A stretch of 33,774 bases of DNA from Luteimonas sp. (GCA_014380115.1 JACMKK010000078.1:1-33774), one strand, 5' to 3'; counted from the stretch's first letter, positions 7,994 through 16,065 are shown. Notes: generated by a model from the letters alone, not told the origin. Numbers and translations are program-made.

Positions 7994-9460
7994 ATGTCGG
8001 AACATCGTCGCCGCACACGCATCCTCGCCACGCTCGGCCCCGCCACCGATCCACCGGGCGTTCTCGATGCCTTGCTGCGTGCCGGCGTCGACGTGGTGCG
8101 CCTGAATTTCTCGCACGGCGATCCGTCGGCACAGGCTTTGCGCGCGCAAGCCGTGCGCGAGGCGGCGGAGCGCGTCGGCACCGAGGTCGGCATCCTCGCC
8201 GATCTGCCCGGGCCGAAGATCCGCATCGAGAAATTCGTCAACGACCGCGTGCAGCTGCGCGCCGGCAATCGCTTCGACCTGCTGGCGCGCGAGGATGCGC
8301 CGCTCGGCGACGAGACGCAGGTCGGCGTGAGCTATCTGGGCCTGCCCGACGACGTGCGCGCGGGCGACACCCTGTTGCTCGACGACGGCGTCGTGCAGCT
8401 GCAGGTGACGGCGGTCGAAGGCGAGCGCATCGTCACCACCGTGCTAAACGACTGCGTGCTGTCCAATCGCAAGGGCTTGAACAAGCAGGGCGGCGGACTC
8501 TCGCTGGGTGCGCTGACCGAGCGCGACAAGGAACTCATCGGCATCGCCGCGCAGATCGGCGTCGACTTCATCGCCGTGAGTTTTTGCCGCAATGCCGAGG
8601 ACATGAACGAAGCACGGCGGATCGCACGCAGCCATGGCAGCGATGCGGCCATGGTCTCGAAGATCGAGCGCGCGGAAGCGATCGAGAACCTGACCGAGAT
8701 AGTAGAGGCCAGCGACGTGGTGATGGTCGCGCGCGGCGACCTCGGCGTGGAGATCGGCGACGCCGAACTGCCCGGCCTGCAGAAGAAGATCATCCGCGAA
8801 TCGCTGCTGCGCAACCGCGTCGTCATCACCGCCACGCAGATGCTGCAGTCGATGGTCGACAGCCCGATCCCGACACGCGCCGAGGTGCTGGACGTAGCCA
8901 ATGCCGTGATCGACGGCACGGACGCAGTGATGCTGTCGCAGGAATCGGCGGCGGGCAATTATCCGGTACGCGCGGTCGAGGCGATGGCGCGCATCTGCAT
9001 CGGCGCTGAGAAGCAGTTCGAGGCGAACACCGATTTCGAGAAGGCGCCGCGCGACATCGACCGTGCCGACCAGGCGATCGCGATGGCGACCATGTTCCTG
9101 TCCGAACATGTCGGCGTGCGTGCGATCGTCGCCATGACCGAGTCCGGCGGCACCGCGCGCTTTCTGTCGCGGTTCCGTTCGAGCGTGCCGATCTACGGCC
9201 TGTCGCGGCACGACCGCGCGCGCCGCAAGATGGCGATGATGCGCGACGTGTTCCCGATCGATTTCGACAGCCGCGGCATGGCCACTCGCGAGGCGGCGCG
9301 CGCGGCGCTCGAGGCGATGTTCAAGGCCGGCCTGCTGGCCGAAGGCGACCGCGTGATCTTCACCAGCGGCGACCACATGGAAAACCAGGGCGCGACGAAT
9401 ACGTTGCGGCTGTTGCAGGTGGGCGGGGGTGGAAAAGCCGAAGGATTGGGGGAGTTGTAA
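7994..9460 (+). CDS. pykA: pyruvate kinase (type II / PykA-like)
   Basis: It converts phosphoenolpyruvate and ADP to pyruvate and ATP, the last step of glycolysis. It has 488 residues, normal for the family. Motifs in order are RTRILATLGPATD, VRLNFSHG, ADLPGPKIRIEKF, the catalytic lysine in MVSKIERAE (K223 by my count), metal-binding MVARGDLGVEIG, and TATQMLQSMVDSPIPTRAEVLDVANAV followed by GTDAVMLSQESAAGNYP. The C-terminal domain has GGTARFLSRFRSSVPIYG. The start matches the family N-terminus although the ribosome site is weak. It lies between pgk and the aldolase gene on the same strand; a repeat element separates it from the latter. Confidence 0.96.
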   Translation: MSEHRRRTRILATLGPATDPPGVLDALLRAGVDVVRLNFSHGDPSAQALRAQAVREAAERVGTEVGILADLPGPKIRIEKFVNDRVQLRAGNRFDLLAREDAPLGDETQVGVSYLGLPDDVRAGDTLLLDDGVVQLQVTAVEGERIVTTVLNDCVLSNRKGLNKQGGGLSLGALTERDKELIGIAAQIGVDFIAVSFCRNAEDMNEARRIARSHGSDAAMVSKIERAEAIENLTEIVEASDVVMVARGDLGVEIGDAELPGLQKKIIRESLLRNRVVITATQMLQSMVDSPIPTRAEVLDVANAVIDGTDAVMLSQESAAGNYPVRAVEAMARICIGAEKQFEANTDFEKAPRDIDRADQAIAMATMFLSEHVGVRAIVAMTESGGTARFLSRFRSSVPIYGLSRHDRARRKMAMMRDVFPIDFDSRGMATREAARAALEAMFKAGLLAEGDRVIFTSGDHMENQGATNTLRLLQVGGGGKAEGLGEL

Positions 9461-9510
9461 ACGACAGCGGCGTACCTTTGGGCGGGGCAGAGTTCGGAGC
9501 CTTTTTTGCT

Positions 9511-9654
9511 CCCTCTCCCGCTTGCGGGAGAGGGCTGGGGTGAGGGTGCTCTTGATCCTGATCTTGATTCCAATGTGGCCTGGCAGCAGTAAAAGCTGAG
9601 GTCAAGAGCGCCCTCATCCGGCCTTCGGCCACCTTCTCCCGCAGGCGGGAGAAG
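9511..9654. repeat. REP/BIME-like paired palindromic element
   Basis: Two hairpins stand head to head. The left has arms CCCTCTCCCGC/GCGGGAGAGGG with a TT loop; the right has CTTCTCCCGC/GCGGGAGAAG with an AG loop. Between them, GTGAGGGTGCTCTTGA is repeated in inverse orientation as TCAAGAGCGCCCTCAT. The whole is therefore a roughly 144-bp imperfect inverted repeat. Elements of this kind are common intergenic repeats in GC-rich gammaproteobacteria. It fills most of the gap between pykA and the aldolase gene. Confidence 0.8.
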
Positions 9655-9686
9655 ACAAGGCCCGAGGACCGGTGTGGGCGCCGGGC

Positions 9687-9692
9687 TATAAT
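9687..9692 (+). promoter_or_regulatory. probable -10 box of the aldolase gene
   Basis: A perfect TATAAT lies 34 bases before the aldolase ATG, just outside the REP-like element. No good -35 match is visible at 16-18 bases upstream, so activity may rely on the -10 context. Confidence 0.45.
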
Positions 9693-9726
9693 TCCGCCCT
9701 TTCCAGCCGCCGGACGTCTCCCACCC

Positions 9727-10731
9727 ATGAGCATCGAACAGCTTGCCGAAACCGCCCTGGCCATGGTCGCCGCGGGCAAGGGCATCATCGCGATCGACGA
9801 GTCGAACGCCACCATCGCCAAGCGCTTCGACGGCGTCGGCATCCCGAACAACGAAGAGAATCGCCGCGCCTACCGCGAGCTGCTGCTGACTACACCGAAG
9901 CTGTCGGACTATATTTCCGGCGCGATCCTGTACGACGAAACGATCCGCCAATCGACCAAGGCCGGCGTGCCGTTCACCAAGGTCATGACCGACGCCGGCA
10001 TCATCCCGGGCATCAAGGTCGATATGGGCCCGAAGCCGCTGGCGGGTTTTCCGGGCGAAGTGGTGACCGAAGGCCTCGACGGCCTGCGCGAGCGCCTGCA
10101 GGAGTACTACAAGCTCGGCGCGCGCTTCGCCAAGTGGCGCGCGGTGATCAATATCGGCGAGGACATCCCATCGGGCACCTGCATCGAGGCCAATTCGCAT
10201 GCGCTCGCGCGCTATGCGGCACTGTGCCAGGAAGCTGGTCTGGTGCCGATGGTCGAGCCCGAGGTCCTCATGGACGGCAGCCACGACATCGAGACCTGCT
10301 ACGAGGTCACCGAAGTCACGCTGCGTTCGCTGTTCGACGCGCTGTACCAGCAGAACGTCATGCTCGAAGGCACCATCCTGAAGGCTTCGATGGTGTTGCC
10401 GGGCAAGGACAGCGATGAGGAGGCGTCGGTCGAGGAGGTCGCCGAATCGACCTTGATGTGCCTGAAGTCGACCGTGCCGGCGATCCTGCCGGGGATCGTG
10501 TTCCTCTCCGGCGGCCAGTCGGACGAGGACGCGACAGCCCATCTAGACGCGATGAACCGGATGGGCCCGAATCCGTGGCCGTTGTCGTTCTCCTACGGCC
10601 GCGCGATGCAGTCGGCAGCGCTGCAGTTATGGTCCAAGGATCTTGCAGGCAATCTCAGCAAGGCCCAGGAAACCGTGTATGCCCGCGCCAAGGACAATGG
10701 ACTGGCCGCGCTCGGGAAGTGGGAAGGCTGA
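9727..10731 (+). CDS. fba: fructose-bisphosphate aldolase, class I
   Basis: This metal-independent, Schiff-base aldolase cleaves fructose-1,6-bisphosphate to two triose phosphates in the cytosol. It has 334 residues. The motifs are AGKGIIAIDESNATIAKRF near the N-terminus, LYDETIRQSTKAGVPF, RFAKWRAVINIG (K136), VEPEVLMDGSHDIETC and the Schiff-base lysine in EGTILKASMV (K219 by my count). LSGGQSDEDATAHL and WPLSFSYGRAMQ complete the family pattern. It resembles the animal/plant-type class I enzyme and not the zinc-dependent class II one. The start at 9727 agrees with the family N-terminus and lies 34 bases after a TATAAT. A strong terminator follows. Confidence 0.95.
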   Translation: MSIEQLAETALAMVAAGKGIIAIDESNATIAKRFDGVGIPNNEENRRAYRELLLTTPKLSDYISGAILYDETIRQSTKAGVPFTKVMTDAGIIPGIKVDMGPKPLAGFPGEVVTEGLDGLRERLQEYYKLGARFAKWRAVINIGEDIPSGTCIEANSHALARYAALCQEAGLVPMVEPEVLMDGSHDIETCYEVTEVTLRSLFDALYQQNVMLEGTILKASMVLPGKDSDEEASVEEVAESTLMCLKSTVPAILPGIVFLSGGQSDEDATAHLDAMNRMGPNPWPLSFSYGRAMQSAALQLWSKDLAGNLSKAQETVYARAKDNGLAALGKWEG

Positions 10732-10752
10732 ATCAGGCCGCCATCGTCTGCG

Positions 10753-10781
10753 AAAACGCCGGCTTCGTGCCGGCTTTTTTT
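10753..10781 (+). terminator. intrinsic terminator after aldolase gene
   Basis: The stem GCCGGC/GCCGGC has a TTCGT loop. It is preceded by AAAAC and followed by seven T. It sits about 22 bases after the aldolase stop. Confidence 0.9.
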
Positions 10782-10846
10782 ATTCTTGGTTCTCGGCAGG
10801 GCTCCCGCCAGTCTGATGGATCCCTGAAGAGAGGTCACCGAACGGC

Positions 10847-10874
10847 TTGAGATGCGGGCTGCCTTGAATATAAT
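10847..10874 (+). promoter_or_regulatory. sigma70-type promoter of the marR-emrAB operon
   Basis: TTGAGA (10847-10852) and a perfect TATAAT (10869-10874) are separated by 16 bases, with the MarR start codon 28 bases after the -10. The -10 lies inside the palindromic operator at 10868-10891, so repressor binding would block the polymerase. Confidence 0.7.
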
Positions 10875-10891
10875 TGCCTAGGCAACTATAT
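10868..10891. promoter_or_regulatory. palindromic MarR-type operator
   Basis: A 24-base palindrome is centred on TTGCCTAGGCAA with ATAT-rich flanks and only one mismatched pair. It overlaps the -10 box and the expected transcription start of the marR gene. This is the usual place for autoregulation by MarR repressors that control an adjacent efflux pump. Binding is inferred. Confidence 0.7.
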
Positions 10892-10902
10892 GTTAGGCAG
10901 AC

Positions 10903-11388
10903 ATGGCACCCAACGACCCCAATATCCCCAATGCTCCCTCGGTCGGCTACCTGATCGCCGACCTGACCCGCCTCTTCGGCCGGGTTTTCGACCGCCGCGC
11001 CGCCCATTTGGGCCTGACGCGGGTGCAATGGCGCTCGCTCAAGCGCATCCATGACAACGAGGGCCTGACCCAGTCCGGCCTGGCCGACCTGCTCGACATG
11101 GAACCGATCGCGGTCGGCCGCGTCATCGATCGCCTGCAGAAGGCCGGCTTCGTCGAACGCCGCGCCGATCCGGACGACCGTCGTTGTTGGCGCCTGTACC
11201 TGCTGCCGCAGTCGATGCAGGTCATGGACGGCATCGGCCGCGTCTCGATCGTGCTGCGCGAAGACGCCACGCACGGCGTAGACCCGGGCGATTACGAAAC
11301 CACGATGCGCGTGCTCGAACAGATGCGCGACAACCTCATCCGCCTCGACCGCGAGAGCCGCGGCGAGGCTACTTCCAGAAAGGCCTGA
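10903..11388 (+). CDS. MarR family transcriptional regulator of the adjacent efflux pump
   Basis: This is a 161-residue winged-helix repressor of the MarR/SlyA type. The N-terminal helices (VGYLIADLTRLFGRVFDRRAAHLGLTRVQWRSL) are followed by a helix-turn-helix (GLTQSGLADLLDMEPIAVGRVIDRLQKAGFVER) and the wing DPDDRRCWRLYLL. A C-terminal dimer helix closes the protein. It begins 28 bases after the -10 box and has a palindrome over its promoter. The stop is 4 bases before emrA, so the repressor and pump adaptor are co-transcribed. By analogy with MarR/EmrR, a drug-like ligand would release the repressor. The ligand is unknown. Confidence 0.9.
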   Translation: MAPNDPNIPNAPSVGYLIADLTRLFGRVFDRRAAHLGLTRVQWRSLKRIHDNEGLTQSGLADLLDMEPIAVGRVIDRLQKAGFVERRADPDDRRCWRLYLLPQSMQVMDGIGRVSIVLREDATHGVDPGDYETTMRVLEQMRDNLIRLDRESRGEATSRKA

Positions 11389-11392
11389 TGCC

Positions 11393-12481
11393 ATGACGTC
11401 CAAGATCAATCCGCAAGCCGAAACCGTCCCGGTGCCGGCCAAGAAGCGCCGCAAGGTGCCGCTGTGGCTGTGGGTCGCCGCGCCGCTGGCCATGGCCGGC
11501 TTCTTCGGCTGGGAATGGTGGGCCTCGAGCCGCGAGGTCGGCACCGACAACGCCTACGTCAAGGCCGACCGCGTGCTGATTGCGCCGCAGGTCGGCGGCC
11601 GCGTGGTGGCGGTCGGCGTCAGCCAGAACCAGGCGGTAAAGCAGGGCGACCTGCTGTTCCGCATCGATCCCGAGCCATTGCAGATCGCGCTGGCGCAGGC
11701 CGAGGCGCAACTGGCACGCATCGCCAACAGCGCCAATGCGTCGCGCGCGTTGGTCGAGGAGGCCGGCACGTCGATCTCCGCCGCCGACGAAAACCTGCAA
11801 TGGGCGAAACGCGATTTCGCGCGCATGAGCGAGCTGGCCGCCAAGCAACTGGTCGCGCGCAAGATGCTCGACGACGCACGGCATGCCGTCGCCGAAGCGC
11901 AGGTGCAACGCGAGTCTGCGATCGCCACGCAGTCGCAGGCCAACGCCGTGCTCAGCGGCAGCGTCCGTACGCCGACGGCTAAGCTGCCGGAGTATCGCGC
12001 CGCACTCGCTGCGGTGCAGAAGGCGAAACTCGACATCGCGCATTCCGAAGTGCGCGCGCCGGTCGATGGCATCGTCGGCCTGCATGACCTGCAGGTCGGC
12101 GAATACATCAACATCGGCCAGACCGCGATGCCGCTGGTGGCGACCGCGCCGATCTGGATCGAGGCGAATTTCAAGGAAACCGATCTGACGAAGATGCGCA
12201 TCGGCCAGCCGGCGAAGATCACCGTCGACAGCTATCCGGGCGTGAAATGGATTGCACACGTCGCCTCGATCAGCCCCACCTCGGGCGCGGAATTCAGCGT
12301 GCTGCCGCCGCAGAACGCGACCGGCAACTGGGTCAAGATCGTGCAGCGCATCCCGGTGCGCCTCGAGATCGACCGTGCCGAAGCCGATGCGCCGCAATTG
12401 CGGGCCGGCATGAGCGCGGAAGTGGAAGTCGATTTGCGCGAGGGCGGCGCGTCGGCGAATCGCGCGACAGCGGCGCGTTGA
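11393..12481 (+). CDS. emrA: EmrA-like HlyD family membrane fusion protein
   Basis: This is the periplasmic adaptor of an MFS multidrug efflux pump, anchored by one N-terminal helix (PLWLWVAAPLAMAGFFGW, residues about 23-40). The biotinyl-lipoyl-like segment GTDNAYVKADRVLIAPQVGGRVVAVGVSQNQAVKQGDLLFRIDP comes first, then a long coiled-coil hairpin (about 100-220). Next come VRAPVDGIVGLHDLQVGEYINIGQ and the beta-barrel with GNWVKIVQRIPVRLEID, which is characteristic of EmrA. It has 362 residues. It starts 4 bases after marR. An inverted-repeat element lies between it and its partner emrB. It would work with EmrB and an outer-membrane channel; no TolC-type gene is in the window. Confidence 0.92.
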   Translation: MTSKINPQAETVPVPAKKRRKVPLWLWVAAPLAMAGFFGWEWWASSREVGTDNAYVKADRVLIAPQVGGRVVAVGVSQNQAVKQGDLLFRIDPEPLQIALAQAEAQLARIANSANASRALVEEAGTSISAADENLQWAKRDFARMSELAAKQLVARKMLDDARHAVAEAQVQRESAIATQSQANAVLSGSVRTPTAKLPEYRAALAAVQKAKLDIAHSEVRAPVDGIVGLHDLQVGEYINIGQTAMPLVATAPIWIEANFKETDLTKMRIGQPAKITVDSYPGVKWIAHVASISPTSGAEFSVLPPQNATGNWVKIVQRIPVRLEIDRAEADAPQLRAGMSAEVEVDLREGGASANRATAAR

Positions 12482-12508
12482 TCGGGCGCCGCGCATTGAC
12501 CTATCCGG

Positions 12509-12642
12509 TCGTCATTCCCGCGAAGGCGGGAACCCAGCGACTTTCAGTTTCCGCTGCCCCGATTTAGCAAACCCCACGTCTTTGACGTACTCGTGGCTGA
12601 CATGGCAAAGACACTGGGTTCCCGCCTTCGCGGGAATGACGA
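12509..12642. mobile_element. MITE-like element with 29-bp perfect terminal inverted repeats
   Basis: Left arm 12509-12537 and right arm 12614-12642 are perfect reverse complements (core GTCATTCCCGCGAAGGCGGG). They enclose a 76-base interior that holds a small inner inverted repeat (ACGTC TTT GACGT). There is no coding capacity. GTCATTCCCGCGAAGGCGGG-type repeats are widespread between genes in proteobacteria. Here it sits inside the emrA-emrB operon, where the transcript could fold into a long hairpin and alter the ratio of the two proteins. Confidence 0.8.
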
Positions 12643-12695
12643 GCAAAAACGAGAGTGGCCATAACCTGGTCCGGCCGCACTAGAGAAGACACCCC

Positions 12696-14234
12696 ATGAT
12701 CGACCGCCTCAAACAAAGCGCCGCCGCCGGCGGCACCGGCCTGCTGGTCGGCTCGGTGATGCTGGCCACGCTGATGCAGGCGCTGGACACGACGATCGCC
12801 AATGTCGCGCTGCCCGACATGCAGGGCTCGCTGTCGGCGACGCAGGACCAAGTCTCATGGGTGCTGACCAGCTATATCGTCGCGGCCGCGATCCTGACAC
12901 CGGTGACCGGCTGGCTGGCCGGACGGCTCGGCCGCCGCATGCTGCTGATCGTCTCGGTCACCGGTTTCACCGTCGCCTCGCTGTTGTGCGGCATCGCCAC
13001 CGGCATCGGCGAGATGGTGTTGTTCCGCGTGCTGCAGGGCGTGTTCGGCGCCGCGCTGGTGCCGATCTCGCAGTCGCTGCTGCTCGATGCGTTCCCGAAG
13101 GAGAAGCACGGCGCGGCGATGGCCTTGTGGGGCATGGGCATCATGATCGGGCCGATCCTCGGTCCGCCCCTCGGCGGCTTTCTCACCGAGAACTACAGCT
13201 GGCGCTGGGTGTTCCTGATCAACCTGCCGGTCGGCCTGCTGGCGCTCGCCGGCATCTTCGCCAGCGTCAAGAAGGAACCGACGCACGAGCGCCCCATCGA
13301 CGGGATCGGTCTTGCATTGCTCGCGCTCGGCATCGGCGGATTGCAGCTGATGCTCGACCGCGGCCAGGGCGAAGACTGGTTCGGCAGCCTCGAAGTGCAG
13401 ATCGAAGCCGCGGTCGCGATCCTCGCGCTGTATCTCTACGGCCTGTGGTGGTGGAACCGGCGCGAGCGCTCCTTGCTCGATCTCAGTTTGTTGAAGAACG
13501 GCAATTTCGCCGTCGGCTGCGTGTTGATCTTCGTCGTCGGCATCGTGCTGTTCGCGACGCTGGCCTTGTTGCCGCCGTACCTCAGCAGCCTCATGCACTA
13601 TCCGGTGCTCACCATCGGCTTGGTGCTGGCGCCGCGCGGCGTCGGCACGATGTTCAGCATGATGCTGTCCGGGCGCCTGCTCGGCAGGATCGATGCGCGC
13701 TGGCTGATCCTCACCGGCATGGCGCTGATGGTGTATTCGCTGTACGGCATGACGTCGTTCGGCCCGGAAGTGTCGATGTCGGCGGTGGTCTGGCTCGGCG
13801 TGATTCAGGGCATGGGCCTGGGGCTGGTGTTCGTACCGATCTCGACGGTCGCCTACGCCACGCTCGAACCGCACCAGCGCACCGAGGCCGCCGGACTGTT
13901 CAGCCTGATCCGCAACATCGGTTCCTCGGTCGGCATCTCGGTGGTGTTCACGATGCTGTCTCGCGCCAACCAGATCGGCCATGCCGAGATCGGATCGCGC
14001 ATCCCGGCGTTCGGCGCCGAGACCACGCTGTTGCCGGCGCTGTGGAATCCGTCGACGCAGGCCGGCGCGGCCCTGCTCAACAACGAAGTCATGCGCCAGG
14101 CCGCCGCGATCGGCTATATCAATGATTTCAAGTTGATGATGGTGCTGACCCTGTGCGCGACCCCGCTGGTGCTGATGATGCAGGGCGGCAAGGCCCGCGC
14201 CGGAGCACCCACGGACGCGGCGGCGGTGCACTGA
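12696..14234 (+). CDS. emrB: EmrB-like DHA2 family MFS drug efflux transporter
   Basis: This is a 14-helix major facilitator of the DHA2 (EmrB/QacA) family, 512 residues long. It would exchange protons for drugs in the inner membrane together with EmrA. The first helix contains the DHA2 signature LDTTIANVALP. The motif A loop region reads GWLAGRLGRRM, and motif C in helix 5 reads GPILGPPLGGFLTENYSWRWVFLINLPVG. The remaining hydrophobic segments are regularly spaced to the end. The start at 12696 is 215 bases after emrA, a gap largely filled by the inverted-repeat element. The regulator-adaptor-transporter order is the standard emrRAB arrangement. The substrates are unknown. Confidence 0.93.
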   Translation: MIDRLKQSAAAGGTGLLVGSVMLATLMQALDTTIANVALPDMQGSLSATQDQVSWVLTSYIVAAAILTPVTGWLAGRLGRRMLLIVSVTGFTVASLLCGIATGIGEMVLFRVLQGVFGAALVPISQSLLLDAFPKEKHGAAMALWGMGIMIGPILGPPLGGFLTENYSWRWVFLINLPVGLLALAGIFASVKKEPTHERPIDGIGLALLALGIGGLQLMLDRGQGEDWFGSLEVQIEAAVAILALYLYGLWWWNRRERSLLDLSLLKNGNFAVGCVLIFVVGIVLFATLALLPPYLSSLMHYPVLTIGLVLAPRGVGTMFSMMLSGRLLGRIDARWLILTGMALMVYSLYGMTSFGPEVSMSAVVWLGVIQGMGLGLVFVPISTVAYATLEPHQRTEAAGLFSLIRNIGSSVGISVVFTMLSRANQIGHAEIGSRIPAFGAETTLLPALWNPSTQAGAALLNNEVMRQAAAIGYINDFKLMMVLTLCATPLVLMMQGGKARAGAPTDAAAVH

Positions 14235-14295
14235 CTGCGGTCGTCGCCGGCGTCGGCGTATGCTGCCCGTCGGTGCAGCAGTGGCGGATTCCGGC

Positions 14296-14802
14296 ATGAC
14301 CGCAGCAAACCGGCTCCCACCCGATGCGATCGACGCGCTCGCGCGCGGCGAAACGATTGAGGCCATCAAGCGCGTGCGCGCAGCGACGGGCCTGGGGCTG
14401 AAGGAGGCGAAGGATCTCGTCGACGCTTATCGCCATCCCGGCGGCGGCGCGACCAGCCATGCACCCGGAAGCGGCCCGTCGATCGCAGGGCGCGCGCTCA
14501 ATGTGACGGACGCGTCTACTGCGGGTGGCGCACTCATCGTGCCGTCCGCCGCCGCGACGGCGCTGCAGCGCGGCAACATCATCGAGGCGATCAAGCTGAT
14601 CCGCGACGCGAACCGGCTCGGCCTGAAGGAGGCCAAGGACGCGGTCGAGCACTTGCGCACCGGACCGCAAACGCCTTCGCCATTGCACGCGCACCCGCGC
14701 CGGATGCCGACGGTGATGCAGGGCGATCGCGGCCTCGGCGGATGGATCGTGCTGGCCGCGGTGGTGATCACGGCGTTCGCGTGGTGGTTGTTGTCCTTGT
14801 AG
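14296..14802 (+). CDS. membrane-anchored protein with two ribosomal L7/L12 C-terminal-like motifs
   Basis: About 168 residues from this start. Two copies of the L7/L12 C-terminal helix pattern are visible: RGETIEAIKRVRAATGLGLKEAK and RGNIIEAIKLIRDANRLGLKEAK, followed by DLVDA and DAVEH. They are joined by a roughly 45-residue Gly/Ala/Pro-rich linker. A C-terminal transmembrane helix (GWIVLAAVVITAFAWWLLSL) ends the protein, so the motifs would face the cytoplasm in a tail-anchored layout. The ORF track starts 36 bases earlier (14260). I prefer 14296 because a TATGCT -10-like box covers the earlier ATG, but this is uncertain. In L7/L12 this helix pair contacts translation GTPases; here the function is unknown. 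It follows emrB and is convergent with the cysteine synthase gene. Confidence 0.75.
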   Translation: MTAANRLPPDAIDALARGETIEAIKRVRAATGLGLKEAKDLVDAYRHPGGGATSHAPGSGPSIAGRALNVTDASTAGGALIVPSAAATALQRGNIIEAIKLIRDANRLGLKEAKDAVEHLRTGPQTPSPLHAHPRRMPTVMQGDRGLGGWIVLAAVVITAFAWWLLSL

Positions 14803-14837
14803 CAGGAGCGCCCCCTGGGCGCGGCGACCGCTCCTAC
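14799..14837. repeat. REP-like palindrome between convergent genes
   Basis: The inverted arms are GTAGCAGGAGCG and CGCTCCTAC, with an inner GCGCCCC CTG GGCGC hairpin. The sequence resembles the GTAGGAGCG repeats common in Xanthomonas- and Pseudomonas-type genomes. It overlaps the end of the L7/L12-motif gene and lies just before the end of the cysteine synthase gene, so it could act as a shared terminator. Confidence 0.6.
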
Positions 14838-14854
14838 CAAACACGGCGGCGTTC

Positions 14855-15841
14855 TTACGGCCGCGGAAACGCGTCCGCCATCGGCCCCGCCTGTGCCGCC
14901 AGCCAGTCGTCGTCCGAGCCTTCGTTGACACCTTCGAACAGGATCGTCGAGAAATAGCGCTCGCCGGTGTCGGGCAGCATCGCCAGGATCACGTCACCGT
15001 CGTTTGCGGTCTTCGCGACTTCGAGTGCCGCGGCGATCGTCGCGCCGGCGGAGATGCCCACGAAGATGCCTTCCTCCTGCGCCATGCGCCGCGCGATGTC
15101 GCGCGCGACGATGTCGTCGACTGGCAGGATCTGCGCGGCGACTTCGCGATTGAGCACGGCCGGGACGAAGTCGGGCGTCCAGCCCTGGATCTTGTGGGGT
15201 TGCCATTCCTTGCCGGCGAGCAGCGACGCACCAGCCGGCTCGCAGGTGGTGACCTTCACTTCAGGACGCGCGACCTTCAACACTTCGCCGACACCGGTCA
15301 GCGTGCCGCCCGTGCCCCAGCCGGTGACGAAATGATCGAGCCGGCGACCGGCAAAATCGCGCAGGATTTCTGCCGCGGTGGTCTGCCGGTGGTAAGCGGG
15401 ATTGGCGGGATTCTCGAACTGGCGGGCCAAAAACCAACCGTGCCGCTTGGCCAGTTCCTCGGCCTTGCGCACCATGCCGCTGCCGCGCTCGGCGGCCGGC
15501 GTCAGGATGACCTTGCCGCCGTAAGCGCGGATCAGCTTGCGGCGTTCGATCGAAAAGGTTTCCGACATCGTCGCAACGAATTTGTAACCGCGTGCGGCGC
15601 AGACCATCGCCAGCGCGACGCCGGTGTTGCCCGACGTCGCCTCGACCACGGTGTCCCCCGGTTTCAGCAGGCCCTTGGCCTCGGCATCGAGAATGATGGC
15701 GATCGCGAGCCGGTCCTTGACCGAGCCGCCGGGGTTGAAGGATTCGACCTTCGCGTAGAGGGTCACGCCCGACGGCGCGATGCGGTGCAGGCGAACGACC
15801 GGCGTGCGGCCGATGGTGTCGAGGATGCTGTCATGGATCAT
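14855..15841 (-). CDS. cysK: cysteine synthase (O-acetylserine sulfhydrylase)
   Basis: This PLP enzyme makes cysteine from O-acetylserine and sulfide in the cytosol. It has 328 residues from MIHDSILDTIGRTPVVRL, which is the family N-terminus; the ORF track adds 35 spurious residues. AGGA lies about 8 bases before this ATG. The Schiff-base lysine is in NPGGSVKDR (K42), the substrate loop is TSGNTG, the phosphate loop GTGGTLTG, and the pyridine-binding serine lies in GISAGA. The block MSETFSIERRKLIRAYG is typical of the CysK branch. CysK versus CysM or a cystathionine-type relative is not certain. It is divergent from the RND adaptor gene; the 265-base gap between them should hold both promoters. 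Confidence 0.92.
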   Translation of the reverse strand: MIHDSILDTIGRTPVVRLHRIAPSGVTLYAKVESFNPGGSVKDRLAIAIILDAEAKGLLKPGDTVVEATSGNTGVALAMVCAARGYKFVATMSETFSIERRKLIRAYGGKVILTPAAERGSGMVRKAEELAKRHGWFLARQFENPANPAYHRQTTAAEILRDFAGRRLDHFVTGWGTGGTLTGVGEVLKVARPEVKVTTCEPAGASLLAGKEWQPHKIQGWTPDFVPAVLNREVAAQILPVDDIVARDIARRMAQEEGIFVGISAGATIAAALEVAKTANDGDVILAMLPDTGERYFSTILFEGVNEGSDDDWLAAQAGPMADAFPRP

Positions 15842-16059
15842 GGCGATGTCCTGCGTTGGGGGAGTCGGCCCGGCATGGTGCCCGATCCTGCGGTTTCGAC
15901 GAGCGTCCTGCGCGAAACAGGCCTGCCGAAAGTCATGCCGGTGCACCTAGACTGCGCAAACTGGCGTCTAATTGCCACCTCACAACGGCAACACCGTGTC
16001 GTATCGGTCAACCCGGGCGTCAACCATCGGCCCGTCACGGCCGTTACTCCCGGGTTGGC

Positions 16060-16065
16060 TAGAAT
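16060..16065 (+). promoter_or_regulatory. possible -10 box of the RND efflux operon
   Basis: TAGAAT lies 42 bases before the adaptor start codon in the cysK-RND divergent gap. No convincing -35 element is present, so this is a weak call. Confidence 0.35.

Noticed and set aside
8920-8960. Unusual MLSQES in pyruvate kinase where E. coli enzymes have MLSGES or MLSAET
   Set aside because: All catalytic and metal-binding blocks are intact, and this position varies among PykA-type enzymes.
12855-14369. 504-residue minus-strand ORF opposite emrB
   Set aside because: It is antisense shadow with repetitive His/Gln/Arg composition; EmrB motifs are intact on the plus strand.
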